Origin: Paratinospora sagittata
Lineage: Eukaryota; Streptophyta; Magnoliopsida; Ranunculales; Menispermaceae
Reading direction: 5' to 3'
DNA: 64,000 nt
Assembly: GCA_035771175.1 (NCBI GenBank)
Contig: CM069606.1
Span: forward strand, 32,360,316 to 32,424,315
Positions 9,947 through 21,736 of this stretch are shown piece after piece (within the stretch, counting starts at the first letter, position 1; every line of letters begins with the position of its first letter). The notes beneath the pieces are model-generated. The model worked only from the letters and a program-made list of their open reading frames with translations. It was not told the origin of the DNA and searched no databases. The position numbers and the translations under genes are program-made.

Positions 9947-11565
9947 AATGGCCTCAAGTGAAGGAACGACTTCTAGTAGTCGGAAATCGATTTCCACAAG
10001 ACTTACAGAACTTTCCAAACGAAAGATTATGACTATGAGAAGTATCAATAATAGAGATCTCTGTCTCCGTCCTATCCTTCATGACAAACTCTCAAAGCTG
10101 AGGTGGTTAAATATAACAAAAGTTTAGGGTTACGTCTCCTTCAACTTGGTGAAGTCATTTTACGAATCCATGAATAGCGTGGGACTTCAAGAAGATGGTA
10201 TCAACCCTGTCTTGGAAACAATGATCAAGGGAGCAAAAGATTTCCATCAGCGTTGAAACTATTTCACGACTTATGGAAATCACAATAGGAGACAAGATCA
10301 TTGATCCAATCGAACCTCAGACGGTTGCAAAGATTGCAAAATCTAAAAAAAAGTCGTTCAATTTTCTCACCGAAATGGTGTACACCCAAATGACGTACGC
10401 CAAACTCCCAAATAATCTCTTTAAACCACCCCTTGCCGGCCTTGGGAAGATTGTAGTCGGCAACATCTTACTGAAAATGGTGACTCGAGGATCTATGACA
10501 AGAGCTCAACTTCTTGTGTTATACTGCTTAGAAAAGGAAACTTTTGTCCCCCTACCTCACATTATCATCCAACAAATGTTACGAGTTATTCAAAACCCTA
10601 CAAAGAAGGAGTTCTTCAGCTATGGAGCCTTGATAATGAGGATGCTATGGGAGGCAAACATCAATACCTTTGATGAATCTTCAACACTGATCACTAAAGT
10701 TGTTACAGTATCCTCCATCTCCTAGACATAAGTCTCAAAGGGAGGGGTGACTGATGAAGAAATATTTGGCGTGACTTCAGGGGAAAATAACAGAAGGACT
10801 AGCGATAACAATGGAGGTTATCAACGAAAAAGTCAGCGTAAGATTCCTATTTGGGAAGCACCAATTAATGAACCAAATTAGAACACTACAACAAACTCAG
10901 CCCCAAATAATGGTCAACCCGATCATCTATTCTCCGAGGAAGATCTATTTGGCAACCTTAGTCAACTACAAAAAAATCGGGATGGACGGGGAGTTCCGAA
11001 AAATCCACCTTCCTGGAACCTCCCAAACCATGGAAATACGATGTCTCAGGGGTTTCCAACTCCTGAGGTACCTTACCAGCAAAATACACAATTTTCTATG
11101 AACCAACCACAACATAATTGAACGGTATCAAACTCTGGAAGACAGGATATCCCGATGAGTCCACTCTTTCAAACTTGTTCGACTCAAGCATATCCAAACG
11201 TCCAAGAGGTCCCAGTTAGGGAGTCTTCATATAATCAAACCAACTACCCTCCACCTATGAGTCAACCATACGGCCGATACTTTCCACCAATGCCTACAGC
11301 CTACCCTCCACCAATAAGACAATTAACCTACTATCCATCGATGGGCCAACCGGCCAAACAACCATCTATGGGACAACAAGCTAACCCATTTGACAAGTTA
11401 AATGTGATAGTATCTAATCTTGCTCGGATGCAAGAGAACCACAATGTTTTGATAACGAGTGTGCAAAACATAGAAGAACAAGGTACAACTTCTCAACGTT
11501 CTTCCGGTAGTCATTCTGTAACTAGCAAAAGGTCTAGGAGGAGTAGTAGTAGGCGAAAAAATTAG
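9947..11565 (+). pseudogene. Decayed retroelement ORF with Pro/Gln-rich tail, function unknown
   Basis: The ATG at 9947 opens a frame (MASSEGTTSSSRKS) broken by several stops and frameshifts. A central open block (10273-10725, 150 codons) contains FKPPLAGLGKIVVGNILL, TRGSMTRAQLLVLYCLEKE and a VPLPHIIIQ segment. This loosely resembles the 'putative plant transposon protein' type domain found beside gypsy genes. The 3' block (11155-11565) is rich in Pro, Gln, Ser and Tyr, ends in a basic SKRSRRSSSRRKN tail and stops at 11563-11565. The order suits a retroelement accessory ORF or a divergent gag upstream part. A host gene is less likely given the stops and the setting between LTRs. The family link is weak. 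Confidence 0.4.
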
Positions 11566-11694
11566 GAAAATTACTGACATTGTAACTATTTTCTTTTTAT
11601 GAATGAAATATTTTGTTTGAGACTATATTTGGTGGGCCGACTTACAACCATTTTTTTTCTTTTGTATCACTAACTTTGGAGTGGTATGGGAAAC

Positions 11695-13126
11695 TGATAG
11701 AGAAAATTTAAATTCGCAAGTGAACAAATTTATCAAGTTGTAAAACCGAGGTGAGTCGGGTATCGTATCCACAGGGAAAAGTAATTTTACTGAAATAAAT
11801 GCCCAATAAACTTTGGGGGAAAAACAATGATTAGAAACTCTAGAGGATTAATTTCACTATGTTGTCACTTATGGTTTTTAAAAGATCATGCAAATCATTT
11901 AATCATGGAATTATAAATCATGGATCATAAATCAATCAAACCCCTCTTCCAAGTGATAGTTCAATTACCTATGCCTAACACATTAATTTCCTTTCCCAAG
12001 TGATAAACCAATGTATTAGACATGCATTAAGGTTTGGGATCCATTTTTAAGTGATTTCCAAAGCAATTGTAGGTTTCCCAACACGATACAATTACGTTCG
12101 GTCGCAATTTCCCTCTGTCGCAATTTCCCTAATCCAATTCAATATCCCCTCTCCCGAGTAATAGATACCAAATCTACGATCATACAAAAAGTGGCCAACA
12201 ATTTGTAAGCATTAAGGATTGGAAATTGCAAATAAATCCACAAATCAATAAAGAACAAATATATATTATTCAAACCATAAGATCCAACATAGATCAATTA
12301 AACCTCTAGATTATAAGTTTAGCACATATTCGTAATCATGGATACAAGAATAAAAAGATATAAAACTACGGAAATAATCATTACAAGCACAAAGAGAAGA
12401 AAACTAAGTCAAAAACCCTCTTCAATGGTGGTAAATCTCTTTTCTTCTCTTGGTTTCTTCAAATCTCTCGTTGCTTTTTGTTCTTTTCTTCTTGCCACCT
12501 CTTCTTCCTCTCGAAAAACCCTAAAAATCTATTTATCATACGCCCCCTAAGTCATCCAATATCTATTAGAAAACTTCCTAAATTCAGAAGTGTTGCTAAA
12601 AAGTAATTAAAATTATTGGCGTCGCGAGTAGCGCCGCGACGCCGCGAACATTATTTTTTTAGTCTTTTGGGGCCGCGCCCAGATACTCATTTGTGTGTTC
12701 AGTTGTGGACTTAGCCATTTTTTCTGTTCCTCATCGACTTCCTTATTGTGGACTTAGCCATTTTTTCTTGCACACTTCTTGTACATATTTTTAACTTCTT
12801 TTGAACATCAATTTAGCCTTGATTCAACCCAATTTTGACTCCTTATTTACTTACAAAACAAATCAAAAGCAAGTGTAAATTCCAAGCAATTAATCAAAGA
12901 ATAAACTACAATGAAATATACTCAAAACATATGACTTTTATGATATTAACATGTATCAATAAGTCATTTATTCATGATAAAAACCTATCAATACCTAAGA
13001 TAAAGCCTAAATGCATCTAAAACAACTAAGTATATTAATCAAGCAAAAACACCTAAAAACTAATCGAATGAACACAAAAATCTATCAAATTAAGATGCAA
13101 ACTAACTATTAAAACTCAACTTATCA
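11695..13126 (-). repeat. Ath2 3' LTR
   Basis: The 1432-bp repeat runs from TGATAGAG to CAACTTATCA in plus orientation. It matches 21737-24738 once X2 is removed, except that about 100 bases present near 21852-21960 are missing here near 11812. It preserves the empty insertion site for X2 (TTAGA at 12016-12020). Confidence 0.88.
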
Positions 13127-14630
13127 AATTCCCCCAAACTTAGACTTTGATCGTCCCGAGCAAAGAGAAAAATGAAAGTAAACAAATAGACTCTTCACAT
13201 GTTCCAAAATGAACAAAAATTTGACTTGTACAAATGGGTTCTCATGATCTCAAAGAAAGCATCCATTCCACACAACACGACTCAAGGAAAACTTTGAAAG
13301 TTTAAACTTGTTGTCTAGAATTTCAATTTGCAAAGCAATGCATTCTCTTCTATCCTAATTAACAAACAAGCACAAAAAATTATTCACATGGCCACTCATA
13401 AATTATACAGACCAATGCAAGAAAGATAAGAATATAATCTCAACCAAACAAAACATGAACTTCATATGCTTGCTTTTCACATTTCTCTCCACTAATGTAG
13501 GACTCACACCAATTAAGATCAATAGGACTTTGTTAGTTTGTAGCGTAAGGCTAAGGTTAAGGGTTTGATAACATGGATAAAATGCAGCTCAATACACCCA
13601 AAACATCATTTATACATAGCACCTTTAAACATCTCATGCTTTACAGAATGAATCATCACATCAGCCTTTGCATACCCCCAAACTTATTTAATTCATTCAT
13701 TGATGAAGACTATACTTTTTCTTTTCATTATTTTTCTTCTTCATCTTTCTTTTTCTTCTTTTTACACCTTTTGAACTTTTTCTCATCACCTTCACATACA
13801 TTCTCATTCCATAGCACATTTACACATAAATTCTCATGAAAAACAACCCAACCCATTATAATTCATTTACTTCAAAGATTTAAGGGTGCAAGGGAGAAAA
13901 ACAAGAAAATTTCAATGAAAGGCCTTGGAAAATCATTTTAGGTGACAAAGAGCAGTATATAAAGCTCAAAATGGGATAACTAGGGGTAGTACACAGCTAG
14001 GTGGGTTTTATGTCTCATATTGTCCGAAGATGGCCAACATCATATCTCACATGGTGTGATTCCTAGGATTTCGCCTTGAGAAGAGATCAAGCAAATTCTA
14101 GAGTTCAATTTGAAAAGTAAGATTCAATGAAGCTTAACTTGCAAAATCTCAATTTAAATAGCAAGTGGAACTCATGATCATAATTTTATACTCAAAAGTC
14201 AACAAAAATTTCTAATAAGCATGGCAAAACAAATCAAGCACACAGACTTAAGAGTACTTTCTAATTTTTCACTGGTCATGTTCAAAACCTAGTGCTAGTC
14301 TTTTCATAAACCATCCATACAAGATCAAATCAAATCAAATCAACTTTCATTAGGGAATATGGATTTATTCATGATCTATACTTATTAAAAACAAAAATTC
14401 CACTAAAGACACTAGAAGTCAAACTCTCCCCCAAACTTATAGTTGGCATTGTCTTCAATGCAAAAACGTGCACACAAGAAAACAATATAAGAGGAAGGTA
14501 ACGATACTCCCCTAACCCATGAGGGTAAAAGTCTCCCAAAATGCTTCTCTTTCTCTTAATAGCGCCGAGGACCCCCAAACTTGAAAGGGACAAAAATGAA
14601 TTTCATTAGTGGAAGTCAAAAACTCAATTT
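13127..14630 (-). other. Ath2 polypurine tract and 3' non-coding region
   Basis: On the minus strand AAGTTTGGGGGAATT directly precedes the 3' LTR and is the polypurine tract priming plus-strand DNA. The remaining ~1.5 kb has only short frames, with no convincing envelope-like protein (no signal peptide plus membrane-anchor pair seen). Long 3' non-coding regions are normal for Athila-like elements. Confidence 0.65.
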
Positions 14631-17600
14631 CTATACTACAATGACTAAAAATAAAAATAGAAACATAGACAAAAATTGGTTGGGTTGTCTCCCAACAAGC
14701 GCTTCTTTATAGTCATTAGCTAGACTCTCTCTTTTCTCGCTCATGATGGTTGATGAAGGGGTAGCTTCTCCATGCTTGGATCCAATGCTTGATAGTAGTG
14801 CTTCACCCTTTGCCCTGTTCACTTGAAATAATCGACCACCATCTTGGCTTTGTAGCTCTATAGCTCCATAGGGGAAAACTTTTGTGACCATAAATGGCCA
14901 GGACCACCTAGACTTCAACTTTCTGGGAAAAAGCCTCAATCTTGAATTGTAGAAGAGAACTTGTTGACCCTGAAGGAACTCTTTCATCAAGATATGCTTG
15001 TCACGCCAACTCTTGGTTGTTTCCTTGTAGATCTTAGCATTCTCAAAGGCATCTTGTTTAAACTCATCCATTTCATTGAGTTGAAGTAATCTTCGCTCTC
15101 CACAAGCCTTCATATCAAAATTCAACTTTCTTATTGCCCAATAAACATGATGCTCCAATTCACATGGGAAATGACAAGACTTCCCAAAGACAAGTTTAAA
15201 AGGAGACATTCCAATGGGTGTTTTGTATGAAGTGCGGTATGCCCATAGAGCATCATCAAGCTTCAATGCCCAATCTTTCCTATTAGTACTCACAGTCTTC
15301 TCCAAAATTCTTTTCACTTCCCAATTAGAGACCTCGGCTTGTCCATTAGACTGTGGATGATAGGCCAAAGTGACCTTATGCTTGACTCATACTTAGAACG
15401 TTTAGTCATGATCCGCAATGGAGTCATACAGTTCGTCAGCTTGGTATGTCGAGTTGGTGGTTGTCCTTCTGCATAGGCCACTGGGCTAGGAGATAGTTCC
15501 TACAAGGGGCCGACACACTCAGGTCGGTAAGACATGACATACCTACCGAGTTAATGATGCCCTTTTGTGGTAACTGATCAGCTATTCAAGTTATAACTAT
15601 TGTCTGCTGACCTGGAGCTGTTCCCCACGTTGATCTGATCATCGCGACAAACTGCACATCGTCCAGCTCAGTATGTCAAGAAACTGGTCCAACAATTCTT
15701 AAGCCCAAACAATAGAATAGTAAAAGGATACAATATAATATGAATATCATAGTTATATATTATTATCTTAAAAAGTTATTTAAACTAATTGGACCCAAGT
15801 TATTATTTTCATTTTATACACTTGATTGAAAACACTCAGTTATAGTATTCTTAATATTATCTATACTACTTATAATACAAATACTTTAAAAGCTCACGGA
15901 GTAATCAATTTATTAAAAACACCAATATAGCCTCAATCACCATGATTTCCACTTCAATTTTTAGAATAAAACTCTAGTAATATCCATGCTTTGTTGCTTT
16001 GGAAGACTTCTTTCGTTCCATTTTCCCTCTATTTTTAAACCTTTTTTTCTCAGCACTTTTTTTGTTACAAAATTAGGACTTCCAATTCATCAAGACGAAA
16101 GAGGATAGCATAGAGATCATGTACGATAAAATGATTCAAAGAGGATTAGTCGGGCAACTTGGGTTTTTAGGTAATTGTTGCATATGTTTGTGATTAGGGG
16201 AATTGGGTAAAATCACAGGGAATTGTTGTTTATGCTTGGGCTATGATAAAGGTCAACTTTTCCCCTTTTTTTTGCTGTCTTAATTCATTTATTACTTGAT
16301 TTTTAATTTGTTTTGCTAACCCTTGTTATTGTAATTTTATTTTTTTATTTTATTTTCCAATATCTGATGTATTGAAAAAGTATTAACATCAGATAAGGAG
16401 AATACCGTTCGCTGTCAGGTGAAGCCAATTGTGTTAAAATAAATTAAAAATGTATTGTTGGAGACAAAAGAGAATCTTACTTTTTTTCTACTTTTTCACA
16501 TGAAGAAAGGAGGAGGATCAGAAATAAATTATACAAAGCTTGATCCACCTGCCTACTCACCCCTATTTTCTATTTTAGTTTATACGTCCCATTTCCTATT
16601 TAAATTTATTTTAATATCCACTTTATTTGTTTTTTTTTTTTTTCCAACGGAGCCATTGTTTCAATTATTAGCCCACTTTCTATTTTTATATCATCATCGT
16701 TTAACTTGGGAGCTCAAATAATAAAATTGAAAATTGGGATTGGCTGCTTTAATCATTTTGTATAATCTTTCCTTTTTTATTACAAGATAAACTTGGAAGA
16801 ACAGAAGTTTGTGAAATTATTAAATTATTGCTAATAGGAGAAAGAAAAATTATGATTAAGATATGAAAGAAAAAGGAAAGAGCAACAAATCTATAATATA
16901 TACTTAATAACTCACTCCAAAGGAGACTCCTCAGCGCGCCACGTCAGCATGCTTAGAAGATCATGTTTGACCCAAAAAAAAATTGTGGACTAATTCTTAA
17001 TTTTGAAGATCTATTATGAATTAACCCCACAACCATACCTAAACAGTCATATAAAAACAAGTGTTCAGACTTTTTTTTTTTAAAGTAGCAATCCTCTACG
17101 CCTGCTTATCCACATTATAAAGACTAATCTACTTGGCATGGGTACCACTAAAGGAACATAGTGGCATCGATATCATTCTGAAGGAATTTCAGTACAACAC
17201 GAGCATCATTTGTGGTAGTAGTAACAGCTTCAAAACACTTTGACACATAATCAACTGCCAACAAAATATATAACTTGCCATTAGAGGATGGGAAAGGTCC
17301 CATGAAATCAATGCCCCACACATCAAATAACTCAACCTCAACAAAAGTCTCATGGGCATCTCATCACGTTTGGAAATATTCCCTTGTCTTTGGCACTGAT
17401 CACATGACTTCACAAACACATAACTATCCTTGAACAAGTTTGGCCAATAAAATCTAGTTTGCAAGACTTTGTACGCAGTTCTTTGGTGACCAAAATGACC
17501 ACCATACAAGGAAGAGTGACAATCTCTGGGTATGGCTTGAACTTTACTTTCTGGCATACATCTTTGGATAACTTGATCATTGCACCTCTTGTATAAGAAC

Positions 17601-19704
17601 GGCTCATCCCACATAAAAAATCTAGCATCATGGAGGAACTTCTTCTTCTTCTAAGCTAAGGACATATCTGGAGGTAAGATGCCACTAGCCATAAAATTGA
17701 CAAAATCTACATACCAAAGAAGCTTCTCACTCAGGGCATACAACTGTTCATCACGAAATGCTTCTTTAATAAGCCCCACATCATCTTTTGATTGTGTCTG
17801 TAGCCTTGAGAGGTGATCAGCTACCACATTTTCACTTCCCTTCTTATTCCTGATATCAAGATCAAACTCCTGAAGAAGGAGAATCCATCTAATCAATCTA
17901 GGCTTGGCTCAGTCTTAGCAAATAAGTAACGAATGGTTGCATGATCTGTGTAGACAATGACCTTGGAACCAACAAGATAAGGCCTGAACTTATCATAGGC
18001 ATATACCACTGCCAATAATTCCTTTTCTGTGGTGGTGTAATTTCTTTGAGCCTCATCCAACATTCTACTCGTATAATTATGGCTTTGAAGATTTTATCTC
18101 GCCTCTGACCCAACACAGTTCCAACTGCATAATCACTGGCATCACACATTAACTCAAATGACTCTGTCTAGTTTGGCACTATCATGATGGAAGCTGAAAT
18201 GAGAGCTTTCTTCAAGTGATCAAAAGCTTGTACACATGTTTTATCAAACATAAATGCCACATCCTTTTCCAAAAGATTACAGAGAGGCTTAGTAATCTTG
18301 GAGAAGTCCTTGATAAATCGTCTATAAAACCCAGCATGTCCAAGAAAGCTTCTTATACCCTTGACATTAATTGGATGGATGAGTTTCTCAATTGCCACAA
18401 TCTTCGCTCTGTCTACTTCCAACCCTTTGGAAGAAACTCTATGGCCCAAAACAATTCCTTCTTGTACCATAAAGTGGCATTTTTCCCAATTCAACACAAG
18501 GTTTTTCTCCTCACATTTTTGTAACACAAGTGAAAGGTTCCTCAAACAATGATCAAAAGAAGACCCAAAAATAGAAAAGTCATCCATGAAGACTTCCATC
18601 ACATCTTCTATCAAATCAGCAAATATGGCCATCATGCACCTCTAAAAAGTGGTTGGAGCATTACATAACCCAAAAGGCATCCTCCTAAAGGCAAAAGTGT
18701 CATAGGGGCGTGTGAATGTAATCTTCTCCTGGTCCTCCAGTGTAATGGCAATCTGATTATATCCAGAATATCCATCAAGGAAACAGTAATACTCAAATCT
18801 TGCCAAGCGGTCCAGCATTTGATTAATGCATGGCAATGGAAAATGATCTTTTTTGGTGACCTTATTCAGTTTTCTGTAGTTAATGCACACTCTCCAACCA
18901 GTAACAATACGTGAAGAGATCATTTCATCTTTTTGATTCTTGATCATTGTGATTCCTCATTTCTTAGGGACAACATGTATAGGGCTTACCATTGCTCAGT
19001 CAGATATGGCATAGATGATGTCTGCCTTGAGCCATTTTAGTATCTCAGCTTTTACCACTTCTTTCATTGCAGGATTCAACCTCCTTTGATGTTCTACTAT
19101 GGCCATGTATGCGTCTTCCATGAGTATCTTGTGCATGCAAATAGATGGACTGATCCCCTTTATGTCTGCAATTGTCCATCCAATAGCTGATTTGTGCTTC
19201 CTTAGGTGATGTCTCCTTTTTAACCTCCTGAATGCACCTCGCAACAATGTCGACTTTATTACAATTGTCCTTCTCATCTAGAAACTTGAATGACTCGTAG
19301 AGGTTGAACATCACCTCTTTATCATTCACTCTGAGTGTGAGTTCTCCCTTCTGAACATCAATAAGGGCTCTTCTAGTTGCAAGGAATGGCCTCCCCAAAA
19401 TGAGAGGAATCTCATCATCTTCCTCCATGTCAAGAACCACAAAATCCACTGGGACGATAAACTTATCAACCTTCACAAGAACATCTTGTATCACTCCCCT
19501 AGGATATGTCATGGATCTGTCAGCTAGTTGGAGTGATATAGTTGTGGGCTTCACCTCCCCAATATTGAGTTTCCTAAAAAAAGACAAGGGTATAAGGTTA
19601 ATACTGGCACTTGGATCACACAATACTTTATCAAAAGAAGAACTACCAATAATGCATGGAATAGTAAAACTCCTTGGATCTTTTAATTTCTGAGGTAGCT
19701 TCTT
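14631..19704 (-). pseudogene. pol: Ath2 pol: protease, reverse transcriptase, RNase H, integrase (broken)
   Basis: On the minus strand from the right: protease (about 19623, CDPSASIN, with Ser in place of the usual Gly of the active site; then LDMEEDDEIPLILGRPFL). RT follows with GWRVCINYRKLNKVT, MPFGLCNAPTTF and the catalytic box EVFMDDFSIFGSS near 18590. RNase H follows with LMCDASDYAVGTVLGQ (18149 leftward) and ENVVADHLSRLQ. Integrase has HHCC-zinc parts (GGHFGHQRTAYKVLQ, CDQCQRQGN), DFMGPFPSS, and after an insert [15 protein letters not shown]. The middle of the DDE core is lost to the insert at 15385-17150. Stops and frameshifts occur throughout, for example after NAPTTF at 18642. It cannot encode a working enzyme. 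Confidence 0.88.
15385..17150. mobile_element. ~1.8-kb foreign block inside Ath2 integrase; Helitron-like terminus at 15860
   Basis: Integrase similarity stops at [11 protein letters not shown] (right-hand coding side of the block, near 15385) and resumes near 17170 (VVLKFLQND). Roughly 40-50 codons of the core are missing, so insertion came with a deletion. At 15860 lies TCTATACTACTTATAATACA preceded by A, resembling the 5' terminus of plant Helitrons. A similar TCTATAATATATACTTA occurs near 16891, followed by GCGCGCCACGTCAGC. I could not find a convincing CTRR end with a hairpin. The block has no protein-coding similarity. Boundaries are good to about 30 bases. Confidence 0.5.
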
Positions 19705-21586
19705 TTAGAGGATCGCAGTGCATTCTTCTCCCAACTTCACAGTTTCAAACTCTACCAACTTCCTCCTCTTGCTCATCACATCCTTCATAAATTTGGCATA
19801 GTTGGGCATATGCTCCAAGGCATCTACAAAAGGAATATTGATGTGAATTCTTTTGAAAATATCTAAAAAATTTGTAAATTGCTCATCTAATTTCTTTTTC
19901 TGAAATCTTTGAGGAAATGGAATATAAGTTTTCAAAATATGAGGGTTATCAGAGAAAGTGATCCTCCCTGGAACAAAGTCTTCTTTCATAGGTGCCTTGC
20001 TCTTTGTTTTCCTTTTCTCCTCATCTTTTTTTTCTTTGGATGCTTAGTTTTCCTTCTCAGATAAGGACTCTTCCTCAGCAACTTGTGTAGAAGTAGGAGT
20101 GGTTGTAAATGTATTCGCTGGATTGGAATGTTCAACCTCTCTACCACTTCTCAAATTTATGGTTTTGCATTGCCCTCTTGGATTAATCTCTGTATTGCCT
20201 GAAAAAGTGTTGTTGCTCTGTTGTGCACTCATTTGTGCATCCACTTGCCCAACTCGAGTCTCCAGATTCTTAACAGAGGCACCCAAGTTGCTCACTTGAG
20301 TTATCATTTGACTCATGGAACTCATTTGATTAGCCATGTGAGCAGACAATTCATCCAACTTTGTTTCATTCTTGGAGAACCTCTTGTTTGAATCATTCAA
20401 AAAAGTAGTCATTGCTTCTTCAAGACTTGATTTCTTCTCTTGAACTTGCCCTTGTGAGTTAAACCCCGGTGGTGGTTGCAACACATTTCTATTGTTGGAG
20501 TAGGAAACATTTTCATGATTCCTAACTCCTGGATGATACTGATTTGGCACTTGATTGCCAAATTGGTTCCCTCTGTAGTTGTCGTGGTTCCCTCTATAAT
20601 TGTACAATTTTTTATTCACAAGCTGTACTTGCTCTTCTTGACCACCAAAACTTTGAGGAACTGAACTTGCAGCAGCAATGGATGCTATGGAAGATGCAAG
20701 ACCTCCTTATAGAGTGGAAACCTTGTCAAATAAAGCTACCATGTGATACAGCATACTAGCCATCTGTGCAGACAAAGAGGTCATTTGATAAACCTCATGT
20801 AAACCAACTATTTTCATGATCAATGCCTTCTCACTTGAATGCTCATATGTATTGGAGGCCATCTCTTCAATCAACATCAATGCTTCATTTGTTGTCTACC
20901 CTAATAGTGTACCTCCTGATGCAGCATCAACCAATGACCTTGTAGATAAGGTCAAGGCATTGTAGAACATCTGAATCTGCAACCACTCTTGGTATCTATG
21001 TTGAGGACATCTTCTCAAGAGGTCTTTAAATCTCTCTCACGCCTCATATAAAGATTCAGACTCCAGTTGTCTGAATTGACTGATCTCTGCTCTCAATTGT
21101 GAAATCCTTGTAGGTGTGAAGAATTTCTGAAGAAACTTTTGAAGCATCTCTTCCTATGTGTTTATGCTCCCTAGCAGTAGAGATTGAAGCCATGATCTTG
21201 CCTTGTCCCTTAGTGAAAAGGGGAACAGTCTCAGTCTTATTTGCTATTATGGGACTCTATTGATCTTAACTGTGTCACACATCTCTAAGAAGGTGTTGAT
21301 GTGGACCGTTGGATCTTCTTGAGGTACTCCCGCAAACTAGTGTTGTACTACTAGTGATCAAAGAAGGCTTCAACTCAAAGTTGTTAGCATTGATAGGTAG
21401 CCTTGCAATCCCATTGTAGTTATTGTTCACCACTTGCTTGAAGTAATCCCTCAAAGGTAACTGGTCGTTCCCTTCAGCCATGGTTTCTGGTTGCGTTACT
21501 GCTCTTATATCTCTTCTCAGTCTACCAAGTGTTCTCTCAATCTCCCGATCAAGAGGTGTGATTTTTGCACTTCTCACTCGTCTCAT
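19705..21586 (-). pseudogene. gag: Ath2 gag (broken)
   Basis: It is homologous to the Ath1 Gag. It starts MRRVRSAKITPLDREIERTL, followed by LPLRDYFKQVVNNNYNGIAR and NANNFELKPSLI. Stops and frameshifts break the core (21275-20620). Open pieces remain at 20044-20619 (NNRNVLQPPPGFNSQ, and a heptad-like stretch suggesting a coiled coil) and 19705-19989 (LDIFKRIHINIPFVDALEHM). Like Ath1, the frame meets a stop exactly at the gag/protease border, here TAA at 19705-19707. Confidence 0.82.
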
Positions 21587-21712
21587 GAACCAGTGAAACC
21601 TAACACAAAAAAAAGAATAACAAACTCAGAAAAATAAAAAAAATAAAAAAATACCTAAATTAAGATTAAAATCAATTTGCAATGATATTAATAATAGTAA
21701 AATTGACACTCT

Positions 21713-21730
21713 TCCCCGGCAACGGCGCCA
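21713..21730 (-). other. Ath2 primer-binding site (Asp-tRNA type)
   Basis: Plus-strand TCCCCGGCAACGGCGCCA is the complement of the primer site TGGCGCCGTTGCCGGGGA, typical of Athila and related plant gypsy elements. It lies six bases from the LTR edge at 21737 and proves minus-strand orientation. Confidence 0.88.
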
Positions 21731-21736
21731 AAAACT

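Noticed and set aside
13573..13839. 88-codon plus-strand frame rich in Ser and Phe in the Ath2 3' region
   Set aside because: It is antisense to the element and low in complexity, with no similarity to an envelope or any other protein.
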